Below are positions 1 through 5,809 of a DNA stretch of 8,390 bases, piece by piece. Every line of letters begins with the position of its first letter. Positions within the stretch are counted from its first letter, which is position 1. Both the position numbers and the translations under genes were made by a program. Source of the DNA: JANWKA01 sp035533815 (GTDB lineage Bacteria > Bacteroidota > Bacteroidia > Chitinophagales > Chitinophagaceae); NCBI GenBank assembly GCA_035533815.1, contig DATLTB010000128.1:1-8390 (forward strand), given 5' to 3'. The notes under the pieces are model-generated. The model made no database searches and was not told the origin of the DNA. It worked only from the letters and a program-made list of their open reading frames with translations.

Positions 1-799
1 GCTGCACATCGAAATGATCATTATTCAGCTCGGAGAGGGTATTCCAGTTCAGATTCACATTATCGCCATTTAGCTTTCCGGTGAAATCGCCCAGCTGAAC
101 GGGGACCAGGTTAAGGCCAGCATAGAATGTAATTGCACCAAGGGTGATTACCTGGGTGGCCGTTGTGGATGTGTTTTGAAATGCAGGCGGATCCTTGAAT
201 TTTATGATGATCTCATTGATGTCATTGGTGAAATGCACATTCACGGAAGCATCACTGGGTGTGGGAGAAGGATCCGTAGTAATTACATTCGGGCAATTAC
301 CGCCATTGCCATTAGTGGGATCTCCAAGGGCTTCGTTGCCGTTTACCAGGGTATATCCGGCGGTAGTATCCACCAGGGTCAGATTATCGGGTAATATGGT
401 ATCGAGACCATTCAGTCCGGTAACGGTCACATAATCCACATAACTGGGATTGGTTGTGCTTGCCTTGTCCACATCACCGATAGTAAATGACACATTACGG
501 ATAGTATTAGAGCCATTATTAAACTTCAGGATAATGGTAGAGGAATCTGAAGTGTGCCAATTTGTATAAAGTTGCAGGTTACTGGTAATATTCACCGGGG
601 TGTTGCTGACCTGCGGATATCCCGCCTGCCAGGCACTCGTATTGGCAACGGTAACAACCAGGGTATCTCCGCCACCGGCAAGGATTGTGGCTGAAGTACT
701 GCCGTTCGGGAAATCCGTGGAATTCCAGTTATAGGTGGTCTGTGCAAAAGCAACTTGGGAAAGACAGAGCAATAACAGGGAGTAGAAGATTTTTTTCAT
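1..799 (-). CDS. Secreted protein, probable T9SS cargo (C-terminus outside window)
   Basis: Open frame from ATG at 799 to the window edge, giving the first 266 residues; the C-terminus is missing. Residues 1-20 form a classic signal peptide: two lysines, a hydrophobic core, then AFAQ, with cleavage likely before or after the Q. The mature part is rich in Thr, Asn, Asp and Gly with alternating beta-type patterns and no catalytic motif I recognise. Residues 232-266 read VPVQLGDF…VNLNWNT…ELNNDHFDVQ. This is the Bacteroidetes linker module (LPVxL.xF…L.W.T..E.NN..F) that usually precedes a C-terminal T9SS sorting domain. I infer export through Sec, then the type IX system, to the cell surface or medium. 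The role is unknown; an adhesin or carbohydrate-binding function is only a guess. It starts 141 bases after the atpA stop, with an AT-rich gap that may hold its own promoter, so it need not belong to the ATP synthase operon. Confidence 0.85.
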   Translation of the reverse strand, partial: MKKIFYSLLLLCLSQVAFAQTTYNWNSTDFPNGSTSATILAGGGDTLVVTVANTSAWQAGYPQVSNTPVNITSNLQLYTNWHTSDSSTIILKFNNGSNTIRNVSFTIGDVDKASTTNPSYVDYVTVTGLNGLDTILPDNLTLVDTTAGYTLVNGNEALGDPTNGNGGNCPNVITTDPSPTPSDASVNVHFTNDINEIIIKFKDPPAFQNTSTTATQVITLGAITFYAGLNLVPVQLGDFTGKLNGDNVNLNWNTLSELNNDHFDVQ

Positions 800-831
800 A
801 GAATGGTTATTTGGTCAACCGAAAGATATGG

Positions 832-855
832 AATTAAGTATTCAAATTAAGTATT
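832..855. repeat. Tandem 11-bp direct repeat in a leader region
   Basis: The 11-mer AATTAAGTATT occurs at 832-842 and again at 845-855, a 13-base period (two bases between copies). It lies 33-56 bases upstream of the start codon of the secreted-protein gene and downstream of a candidate -7 box. Two same-face sites slightly more than one helical turn apart could bind a regulator, but AT-rich intergenic DNA can produce such repeats by chance. Confidence 0.45.
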
Positions 856-869
856 TTTTTAATAATGTT

Positions 870-877
870 CAAATTTA
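870..877 (-). promoter_or_regulatory. Candidate -7 box for the secreted-protein gene
   Basis: The minus strand reads TAAATTTG, a full match to the Bacteroidetes -7 consensus TAnnTTTG. Transcription would begin near 862 and leave a leader of roughly 60 bases before the ATG at 799. I see no TTTG-like -33 element at the usual 19-21 base spacing, and the region is AT-rich, so chance is possible. Confidence 0.35.
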
Positions 878-940
878 AATATAAAAATATTAATTATTCT
901 TGATTATTCCTCTCCAAAATCTTGCCATTTTCCGGTATTA

Positions 941-2527
941 TTACCCCTTTCCCTTGAATCCCCGGGCCAGTTCAACCGCCATGGCCACCATTTTTTTCAG
1001 GCTTTCCTCCGCCAGGATCCCATTTCGGAATTCAGCGAGAACCTGGGGGAACCTCAATTCCATTTCATTCAGGAAGGCTTCTTCGAAGGCCTTTACTTGT
1101 TTGACCGGCACATCCGTGATCAACCCATTGGTTCCCAGGTAAATGATGGCTACCTGCTTTTCCACCGGGACCGGACTGTATTGATGCTGTTTGAGGATCT
1201 CCACATTGCGTGCCCCCTTGTCCAGGATGGACTTGGTGGCTGCATCCAGGTCTCCCCCGAATTTGGAAAACGCTTCCATTTCCCGGTACAGGGCCTGGTC
1301 CAGCTTAAGGGTACCGGCAACCTTCTTCATGGACTTGATCTGGGCATTTCCACCTACACGGCTGACCGATATGCCTACATTGATGGCAGGCCGGATGCCG
1401 GAATTGAACAAACTGGACTCCAGGAAGATCTGGCCGTCTGTGATGGAGATCACATTGGTGGGAATATATGCGGATACATCTCCTGCCTGGGTCTCGATGA
1501 TCGGCAGGGCCGTCAGGGAACCTCCCCCCTTGACCAGGGGCTTCAGCACTTCCGGCAGATCATTCATCCTGGCGGCGATGTCATCGCTGCTGATGATCCG
1601 GGCAGCCCGTTCCAGCAACCGGGAATGCAGGTAGAACACATCCCCCGGATAGGCTTCCCGTCCAGGCGGGCGGCGAAGCAGCAGGGAGACTTCCCGGTAG
1701 GCTACCGCTTGTTTGGACAGGTCATCAAATATAATCAGGGCCGGCCTTCCGGTATCCCGGAAGAATTCTCCGATGGAGGCGCCGGCAAAAGGAGCATAGA
1801 ACTGAAGGGTCGCCGGTTCCGCTGCGGAAGCAGCGACAATGATGGTATATTCCATGGCACCCTTGGATTCCAGGGTCTTCATGATCCCGGCAATGGTAGA
1901 AGCTTTCTGACCGATCGCTACATAAATACAATATACCGGCTTGCCTGCGGCATAAAATTCCTTCTGGTTGATGATGGTATCGATGGCAATGGCCGTTTTC
2001 CCCGTCTGGCGGTCTCCGATGATCAGTTCCCGCTGACCCCGTCCGATCGGGATCATGCTATCAATGGCCTTAATGCCGGTCTGAAGGGGTTCCCGGACCG
2101 GTTCCCGGAAAATCACCCCGGGGGCCTTTCTCTCCAGCGGCATGTCATACAGTTCCCCATTGATAGGGCCCCGCCCATCAATGGGTTCCCCCAGGGTATT
2201 GATCACGCGGCCCAGGAGTCCTTCCCCGACCTTGATGGAGGCGATTTTTCCTGTCCTGCGCACTTTATCCCCTTCCTTGATCCCAGCCGAGTCACCCATG
2301 AGCACTACCCCTACATTATCTTCTTCCAGGTTCAGGGCAATCGCCCTGACCCCGTTTTCAAACTCCACCAGTTCGCCGGAACGGACATTATTCAGTCCAA
2401 AGGCCCGGGCAATGCCATCCCCGATCTGCAATACCGTGCCCACTTCCTCCAGTTCTGCCACTGTATTGAAATTTCCCAGCTGCTGTCGCAGGATGGCTGA
2501 AATTTCATCTGGTTTAATCTGCACCAT
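941..2527 (-). CDS. atpA: F1Fo ATP synthase subunit alpha
   Basis: Alpha subunit of the F1 head, 528 residues, full length. Three alpha subunits alternate with three beta subunits in the cytoplasmic hexamer; alpha binds nucleotide without turning it over and supplies the arginine finger to the beta catalytic site. Visible features: N-terminal beta-barrel domain to about residue 95; Walker A GDRQTGKT at 171-178; ALIIFDDLSKQ at 263-273; the alpha/beta family signature PAINVGISVS at 380-389, followed directly by the arginine finger R390; helical C-terminal domain after about 400. The segment MNDLPEVLKPLVKGGGSLTALP (321 onward) is a form I associate with Bacteroidetes alpha subunits. The ATG at 2527 lies 22 bases after atpH, with no Shine-Dalgarno sequence. 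In this phylum atpG normally follows; here it does not. A long open frame on the opposite strand is a shadow of this conserved gene. Confidence 0.98.
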   Translation of the reverse strand: MVQIKPDEISAILRQQLGNFNTVAELEEVGTVLQIGDGIARAFGLNNVRSGELVEFENGVRAIALNLEEDNVGVVLMGDSAGIKEGDKVRRTGKIASIKVGEGLLGRVINTLGEPIDGRGPINGELYDMPLERKAPGVIFREPVREPLQTGIKAIDSMIPIGRGQRELIIGDRQTGKTAIAIDTIINQKEFYAAGKPVYCIYVAIGQKASTIAGIMKTLESKGAMEYTIIVAASAAEPATLQFYAPFAGASIGEFFRDTGRPALIIFDDLSKQAVAYREVSLLLRRPPGREAYPGDVFYLHSRLLERAARIISSDDIAARMNDLPEVLKPLVKGGGSLTALPIIETQAGDVSAYIPTNVISITDGQIFLESSLFNSGIRPAINVGISVSRVGGNAQIKSMKKVAGTLKLDQALYREMEAFSKFGGDLDAATKSILDKGARNVEILKQHQYSPVPVEKQVAIIYLGTNGLITDVPVKQVKAFEEAFLNEMELRFPQVLAEFRNGILAEESLKKMVAMAVELARGFKGKG

Positions 2528-2549
2528 GATCTGTAATTTAAATAGGTGG

Positions 2550-3113
2550 TTATTTTAATTTCTGTAAATAAGTATTTTCCAGGAACTGTGTTTTGATTTC
2601 ATCCAGGTCCCGCCGGATGCTGGCATCCACCAATATATCTCCCGTCTCCAGGACAAAGCCTCCGATGAGCCTGCTGTCCACCCGGGTTTCCAGGGCAATA
2701 TCCTGCAAAGGGGTATGGGACCGGATGCTATTGAGGATGGCCTGCTGCAACGCAGGGTCAATGGCCACCGCTGTGGAAATTTTTACATTGCTGATCTGCT
2801 TAATGCTGCGGTACAGGAGGATCAGGGCTTCGGCAATTTCAGGGAGGAAGGCTTCCCTTCCCTTGCGGATAAGCAGCTGGCAGAACATGGCGGTGATCGG
2901 ATCCACCCGGCCATCCAGGATGGAGGAGAATACTTTTTCCTTGCTTTTTGAAGGTACCACAGGACTCCTTAACATGATTAACAGTTCCCGGTTGTTTTTC
3001 ATAACCGATTGCAACAGCAGGATATCCTGATGGACATCTTCCAGCTTACCGGTTTCCAGAGAAAGGTCCACCAGGGATTTTGCATACCGCAGGGCCAGTC
3101 GGGGATTCTGCAT
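2550..3113 (-). CDS. atpH: F1Fo ATP synthase subunit delta
   Basis: Delta subunit (OSCP homologue), 187 residues, the normal length. It sits on top of the alpha3beta3 head and ties it to the b-subunit peripheral stalk so that the stator resists rotation. Visible features: the N-terminal helical-bundle domain begins with RLALRYAKSLVDLSLETGKL, close to the family's ..YA.AL...A.e.g.l pattern; the C-terminal region has VDSRLIGGFVLETGDILVDAS (about residues 144-164), matching the family's d..liGG..i..gd..iD.S signature, followed by a helix rich in charged residues. The ATG at 3113 is 15 bases after the atpF stop. Position between atpF and atpA is the standard order and confirms the call. The start lacks a Shine-Dalgarno sequence. 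Confidence 0.96.
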   Translation of the reverse strand: MQNPRLALRYAKSLVDLSLETGKLEDVHQDILLLQSVMKNNRELLIMLRSPVVPSKSKEKVFSSILDGRVDPITAMFCQLLIRKGREAFLPEIAEALILLYRSIKQISNVKISTAVAIDPALQQAILNSIRSHTPLQDIALETRVDSRLIGGFVLETGDILVDASIRRDLDEIKTQFLENTYLQKLK

Positions 3114-3128
3114 GATCAGGTATTGGGG

Positions 3129-3623
3129 TTAATTCAACTTAATATTTTCAGTCAGCCGGGAAATATATTGCTGCTGATCTTCCCGGTCAGCCAGCTCCCG
3201 GCGGAGCACTTTTTCGGATACTTCCAGCACCAGGAGGCCCACCTGGTTCTTCAGCTCGGTCATGGCAGCCAGCTTCTGGTTGTTGATTACCACCTGGGCA
3301 GCATCTATGATCTTGCGGGCTTCTGTTCTTGCCCCTTCCCTGGCTTCATTGATCAACTGATCCCGCACTTGCTTGGCTTCCTTCAGGATCTGGCTCCTTT
3401 CGGCCTTGGCTTCCATCAGCACCTGCTCATGTTCTGATTTTAACTGGCTCATTTCTGCCTTGATCCGTTCAGCAGAAGCAATGGAATCTGCAATCCCTTT
3501 CTCCCGTTCATTAAGCAGTTTAAGGATCGGTTTCCAGGCAAATTTAGCCAGCAGCAGAAAGGTCAGCAGGAATACGACGGCGGTCCAGAAAATAAGGCCG
3601 AAATCGGGTTGAAGCAGATCCAT
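3129..3623 (-). CDS. atpF: F1Fo ATP synthase subunit b
   Basis: Subunit b, 164 residues, the usual length. It forms the peripheral stalk joining subunit a in the membrane to delta on the F1 head. Visible features: a short N-terminal segment, LLQPDFGLIFWTAVVF, leading into one transmembrane helix (about residues 8-27); then the LAKFAWKPILKLLNEREKGI region where the chain leaves the membrane; then a long, highly charged, proline-free helix (about 40-150) with the Ala/Glu/Lys-rich pattern of the b-b coiled coil, including EAKAERSQILKEAK and EAREGARTEARKIIDAA. Only one b-type gene is present, with no b' duplicate. The ATG at 3623 follows a 77-base gap from atpE that holds a strong hairpin, so b output may be lower than c output. 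No Shine-Dalgarno sequence is visible before the start. Confidence 0.96.
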   Translation of the reverse strand: MDLLQPDFGLIFWTAVVFLLTFLLLAKFAWKPILKLLNEREKGIADSIASAERIKAEMSQLKSEHEQVLMEAKAERSQILKEAKQVRDQLINEAREGARTEARKIIDAAQVVINNQKLAAMTELKNQVGLLVLEVSEKVLRRELADREDQQQYISRLTENIKLN

Positions 3624-3660
3624 GATAAATTGATTTTATGTTTAAAAAAATAATCCGGGT

Positions 3661-3691
3661 AAAACTGCAGTCGGCCCTTTGCCGGCTGCAG
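3661..3691 (-). terminator. Hairpin after atpE: attenuator, partial terminator or 3' stabiliser
   Basis: On the minus strand an 11-base arm (3691-3681, CTGCAGCCGGC) pairs with a second arm (3675-3665, GCCGACTGCAG) through a 5-base loop. The only flaw is one C/A mismatch. TTTT follows at 3664-3661, then a second T-run a few bases on. The hairpin starts ten bases after the atpE stop and ends about 40 bases before atpF. A GC-rich stem followed by T has the form of an intrinsic terminator, but it lies inside the operon. I infer that it either ends part of the transcripts after atpE or protects the atpBE part of the mRNA, in both cases favouring the multi-copy c subunit. Confidence 0.65.
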
Positions 3692-3700
3692 TTCAGCAAC

Positions 3701-3952
3701 TTAGCCGACGAAAAGGATCAGCACGGCCACCACGACAGCAAACAGGGCTACCCCTTCCACCAGGGCAGCCATCACGATCATGTTGGACCGGATTTCACCG
3801 ACCATTTCGGGTTGCCGGGCAATGGCATCCATGGCGTTGGCGCCGATCTGTCCGATACCGATACCGGCGCCGATGGCGGCAAGGCCGGCACCGACCCCGG
3901 CACCCACCTTCGCCATGCCGGTAGCTAAAAATAAAATGTTCAGAATGATCAT
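3701..3952 (-). CDS. atpE: F1Fo ATP synthase subunit c (proton type)
   Basis: Subunit c, 83 residues, the hairpin-shaped proteolipid whose ring turns as protons pass. The open frame extends further upstream, but the gene starts at ATG 3952 because the upstream part overlaps atpB. Visible features: helix 1 with the Gly/Ala repeat GAGVGAGLAAIGAGIGIG (about residues 17-34), which packs neighbouring helices; the polar loop ARQPE (45-49) that contacts gamma and epsilon; helix 2 with the proton-carrying glutamate E66 in AALVEGVALF. Aligned by eye from the ARQPE loop, the sodium-ring glutamine position holds isoleucine, and E66 is followed by Gly-Val rather than Ser/Thr. That points to proton rather than sodium coupling. 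The gene lies 26 bases after atpB; a hairpin follows its stop. Confidence 0.96.
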   Translation of the reverse strand: MIILNILFLATGMAKVGAGVGAGLAAIGAGIGIGQIGANAMDAIARQPEMVGEIRSNMIVMAALVEGVALFAVVVAVLILFVG

Positions 3953-3978
3953 ACAATATATATTTAATGAATGAAAGA

Positions 3979-5124
3979 CTAAATGATGGCTTCTTCCTCC
4001 CCCTGGTGATTGCCTCCTTCGAATGCCTGGGCAATGAACAGGGCAGAGAGATTGGTGAATATAAATGCCTGGATCAGTCCGACCAGCAGCTCCACCAGGT
4101 ACATGAACACCGTGAACGCTACGGATACCGGGGTAAAACCCCAGCCTGCAATGGAAGCCAGTCCTCCGAAAATGAATATCAGGGAGATAATGCTGAGGAT
4201 GACCATATGTCCGGCCAGCATATTGGCAAAAAGCCTGATCATCAGGGCAAAGGGCTTGGTGAAAATGCCCAGGATCTCCACCGGAATGAGGATGGGCTTC
4301 ACCCAAAGGGGGATGCCCGGGGGCCAGAATATATGCTGCCAGTAATGCCGGTTGGTACTGAACATAATAAAGATAAAAGTGATCAGGGCCAGCACCCCGG
4401 TAAAGGCGAGATTGCCCGGCACATTGGCTGCCCCGGGGATCAGGCCAAGCAGGGAATTGATCCAGATAAAGAAAAACACAGTCAGTAAAAAAGGCAGGTA
4501 CGCCAGGTATCTTTTGCCCAGGTAAGGCTTGGCTACATCATCCCGGATGAAAAGTACAAAAGGTTCCAGGGCATTCTGGAATCCGCTGGGTGCCTTGCCC
4601 GGGTTTTTTCTGTATTTGGAAGCCATTCCCACAAAGATGAGCACCAGCAGAAACGCAGAAAGCATCATCTGCATCACATTTCGGGTCAGGGAATAATCAT
4701 ATATGGCCAGATCGAAATTAGGAGAACCATCTGCCTTCACGGCAATGATCTTGCCCGAGAAATAGCTCTTTGCGGGCAGATTATACCTGCGGATATAATC
4801 CCCGGTCAGCATCCTGAACCCTTTGTAGGTCTGCCTGCCGTGATCGAACCGGGCTGCAGAGAATACCGACCAGCCCCGGCCGGCCACAAACAGCACCACC
4901 GGAAGGGGTAACACCACCTGATGTCCGTTCACGGCAAAAAAATGCCATTCATGGGCGTCCTTGATATGTTCCAGGATTACTTTGTTGGCATCAAAACCCG
5001 GTTTTGGGGTAAGTGTACTGTCTTTCGCAGGGGCTGCGAAGACGCGGCCCTCCCCAGCGGTCGCACTGAGGCAAATAATCAGGAAAACTGCTGCTATCCG
5101 AAGTACGGGTCGGCGGTTATGCAT
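3979..5124 (-). CDS. atpB: F1Fo ATP synthase subunit a with secreted N-terminal extension
   Basis: Subunit a, 381 residues from ATG 5124. It holds the two half-channels that carry protons to and from the c ring. I prefer this ATG to the in-frame TTG at 5193 because it begins a clean signal peptide (HNRRPVLR, then a hydrophobic stretch to about residue 23) and lies just after a good promoter. Residues 30-150 form an extracytoplasmic extension with HIKDAHEWHF at 53-62; such extensions are typical of Bacteroidetes and make the protein longer than the roughly 270-residue E. coli form. Membrane helices follow at about 150-167, 207-230, 240-256, 280-300, 303-328 and 333-366. The essential arginine is R297 in MIRLFANMLAGH, with Q352 in LIQAFIF. 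H306 and E345 occupy the places of E. coli E219 and H245, the reciprocal His/Glu pair found in many other species. Confidence 0.95.
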   Translation of the reverse strand: MHNRRPVLRIAAVFLIICLSATAGEGRVFAAPAKDSTLTPKPGFDANKVILEHIKDAHEWHFFAVNGHQVVLPLPVVLFVAGRGWSVFSAARFDHGRQTYKGFRMLTGDYIRRYNLPAKSYFSGKIIAVKADGSPNFDLAIYDYSLTRNVMQMMLSAFLLVLIFVGMASKYRKNPGKAPSGFQNALEPFVLFIRDDVAKPYLGKRYLAYLPFLLTVFFFIWINSLLGLIPGAANVPGNLAFTGVLALITFIFIMFSTNRHYWQHIFWPPGIPLWVKPILIPVEILGIFTKPFALMIRLFANMLAGHMVILSIISLIFIFGGLASIAGWGFTPVSVAFTVFMYLVELLVGLIQAFIFTNLSALFIAQAFEGGNHQGEEEAII

Positions 5125-5146
5125 CTTGAGGTGATGAAATTTGCCG

Positions 5147-5178
5147 CAAAGGTAATTAATACCTGTAATAGCCGGAAA
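5147..5178 (-). promoter_or_regulatory. Probable promoter of the atpBEFHA operon
   Basis: The minus strand has TACCTTTG at 5154-5147, a full match to the Bacteroidetes -7 consensus TAnnTTTG, and TTTC at 5178-5175, three of four matches to the -33 TTTG. The spacing is exactly 20 bases. Transcription should begin around 5140-5142 and give a leader of about 16-18 bases before the atpB ATG at 5124, which also rules out the upstream TTG start. GGTA…TACC at 5151-5163 is a short imperfect palindrome overlapping the -7 box and could be an operator, though it may be chance. Confidence 0.6.
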
Positions 5179-5460
5179 TGAAATAAGGTTCAAAGGCCTG
5201 ATCCGGGGGTAAAAAATGGGGGAGATTTGATAACATGTTCATGTTTTTTGAGGAACCTGAAATGCAGTTCTGGTACCGCATATTTATAGGGACAGGGGGG
5301 GATGGAATTTTACAGGATAGACAAAGAATTTTTCTTCTATTAAGAGGGAATGATTGACCGGGTTGATATTGGCCATAACTCCGGGAATTCCAGGTTTCAA
5401 AATACCGGCGGCATATTGACCGGGAATCATCAATCCAGACGGATGAAATGTCCCAATCAT

Positions 5461-5699
5461 CTATTTAATGATTTTGGATTTTGCCCGGGCCAAATACCCA
5501 TTGGATGCCAAATCAATTATCTGAACAGCTACTTTTTATCCACCCTGGCTTCTATTAAGTCAGCTAATGATTTCGAACCCCTTCCTGCTTCCGGGAAGGA
5601 ATACCATCCAACTCCGATATTGAAATCGCCTGCTTAAAAATCGAGTGATTTACTGAGATCATTCTTTACCGCTGCAAAGCTTGCTGACCCGGACCAGGA
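5461..5699 (-). pseudogene. Possible decayed gene remnant, family unknown
   Basis: Minus-strand codons 5633-5532 read AGDFNIGVGWYSFPEA, GRGSKSLADL and IEARVDKK, then hit TAG at 5531-5529. Moving one frame at the AAAAA run (5537-5533) gives a continuing protein-like stretch, VAVQIIDLASNGYLARAKS and KIIK, ending with TAG at 5463-5461. In the first frame, codons 5699-5637 read SWSGSASFAAVKNDLSKSLDF and are separated from the main block by one TAA (5636-5634). One stop plus one single-base shift therefore join about 77 protein-like codons. This is consistent with a decayed gene, but the pieces are short and could be chance. I do not recognise the family and assign no function. Confidence 0.25.
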
Positions 5700-5757
5700 T
5701 TAGGGGGATTGCTTAAAGCAGATCCCTGGGTGAGGAGTGTTGGTTTTACCTGAACGG

Positions 5758-5783
5758 AAAAAGGATCACTAAAAAGGATGATC
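5758..5783 (-). terminator. Weak terminator candidate after the ABC exporter
   Basis: On the minus strand, GATCA (5783-5779 side) and TGATC (5768-5764 side) can form a 5-bp stem with a 10-base loop. One C follows, then TTTTT at 5762-5758. It lies 26 bases after the exporter stop codon. The short stem and AT-rich loop make it a weak structure, but position and T-run fit an end of transcription. Confidence 0.35.
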
Positions 5784-5809
5784 AATAGTTTAAGGAAATG
5801 AGTTCTCCC

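Larger units (their letters stand above)
5125..5809. other. Long intergenic region between ABC exporter and atpB
   Basis: About 685 bases without a convincing intact gene. It holds, in the direction of transcription, a weak terminator candidate just after the exporter gene, short protein-like frames broken by stops and a shift (entered separately as a possible remnant), a 6-bp inverted repeat CCTTCC/GGAAGG at 5580-5599 with no T-run, and the atpB promoter. A minus-strand frame at 5460-5284 could encode 58 residues beginning MIGTFHPSGL, but it lacks a ribosome-binding site and recognisable motifs. A 95-codon plus-strand frame at 5350-5637 also looks non-coding. I see no tRNA, CRISPR array or insertion-sequence ends. 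Genes for AtpI/AtpZ-type assembly factors, often near atpB, are not here. Confidence 0.7.

Noticed and set aside
1097..2500. Plus-strand open frame of 467 codons opposite atpA
   Set aside because: It lies wholly within atpA on the other strand. Its composition (rich in Gly, Asp, His, Gln, Pro) is what an antisense frame of a conserved GC-balanced gene gives, and no motif or signal supports it.
3661..3691. Hairpin as the true end of an atpBE-only operon
   Set aside because: atpF, atpH and atpA follow on the same strand with short gaps and no clear promoter before atpF, so partial rather than complete termination is more likely.
3953..4306. N-terminal extension of the atpE frame
   Set aside because: It overlaps atpB in another frame and reads as low-complexity His/Gly/Pro-rich sequence; the c subunit is complete from ATG 3952.
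5284..5460. 58-codon minus-strand frame MIGTFHPSGLM…
   Set aside because: No ribosome-binding site, promoter or recognisable family; the start codon directly follows an in-frame TAG, and a frame of this length is expected by chance.
5565..5600. Possible tRNA T-arm (GGGTTCGAAATC on the minus strand)
   Set aside because: The stem-closing C after the loop is absent, and no matching acceptor, anticodon or D arm can be found around it.
5529..5633. Resemblance of FNIGVGWYSFPE…LADLIEAR to the end of a GGDEF domain
   Set aside because: Only a vague IGV…FPE…L…A pattern; no GGDEF motif or remaining domain is present, so no family is assigned.
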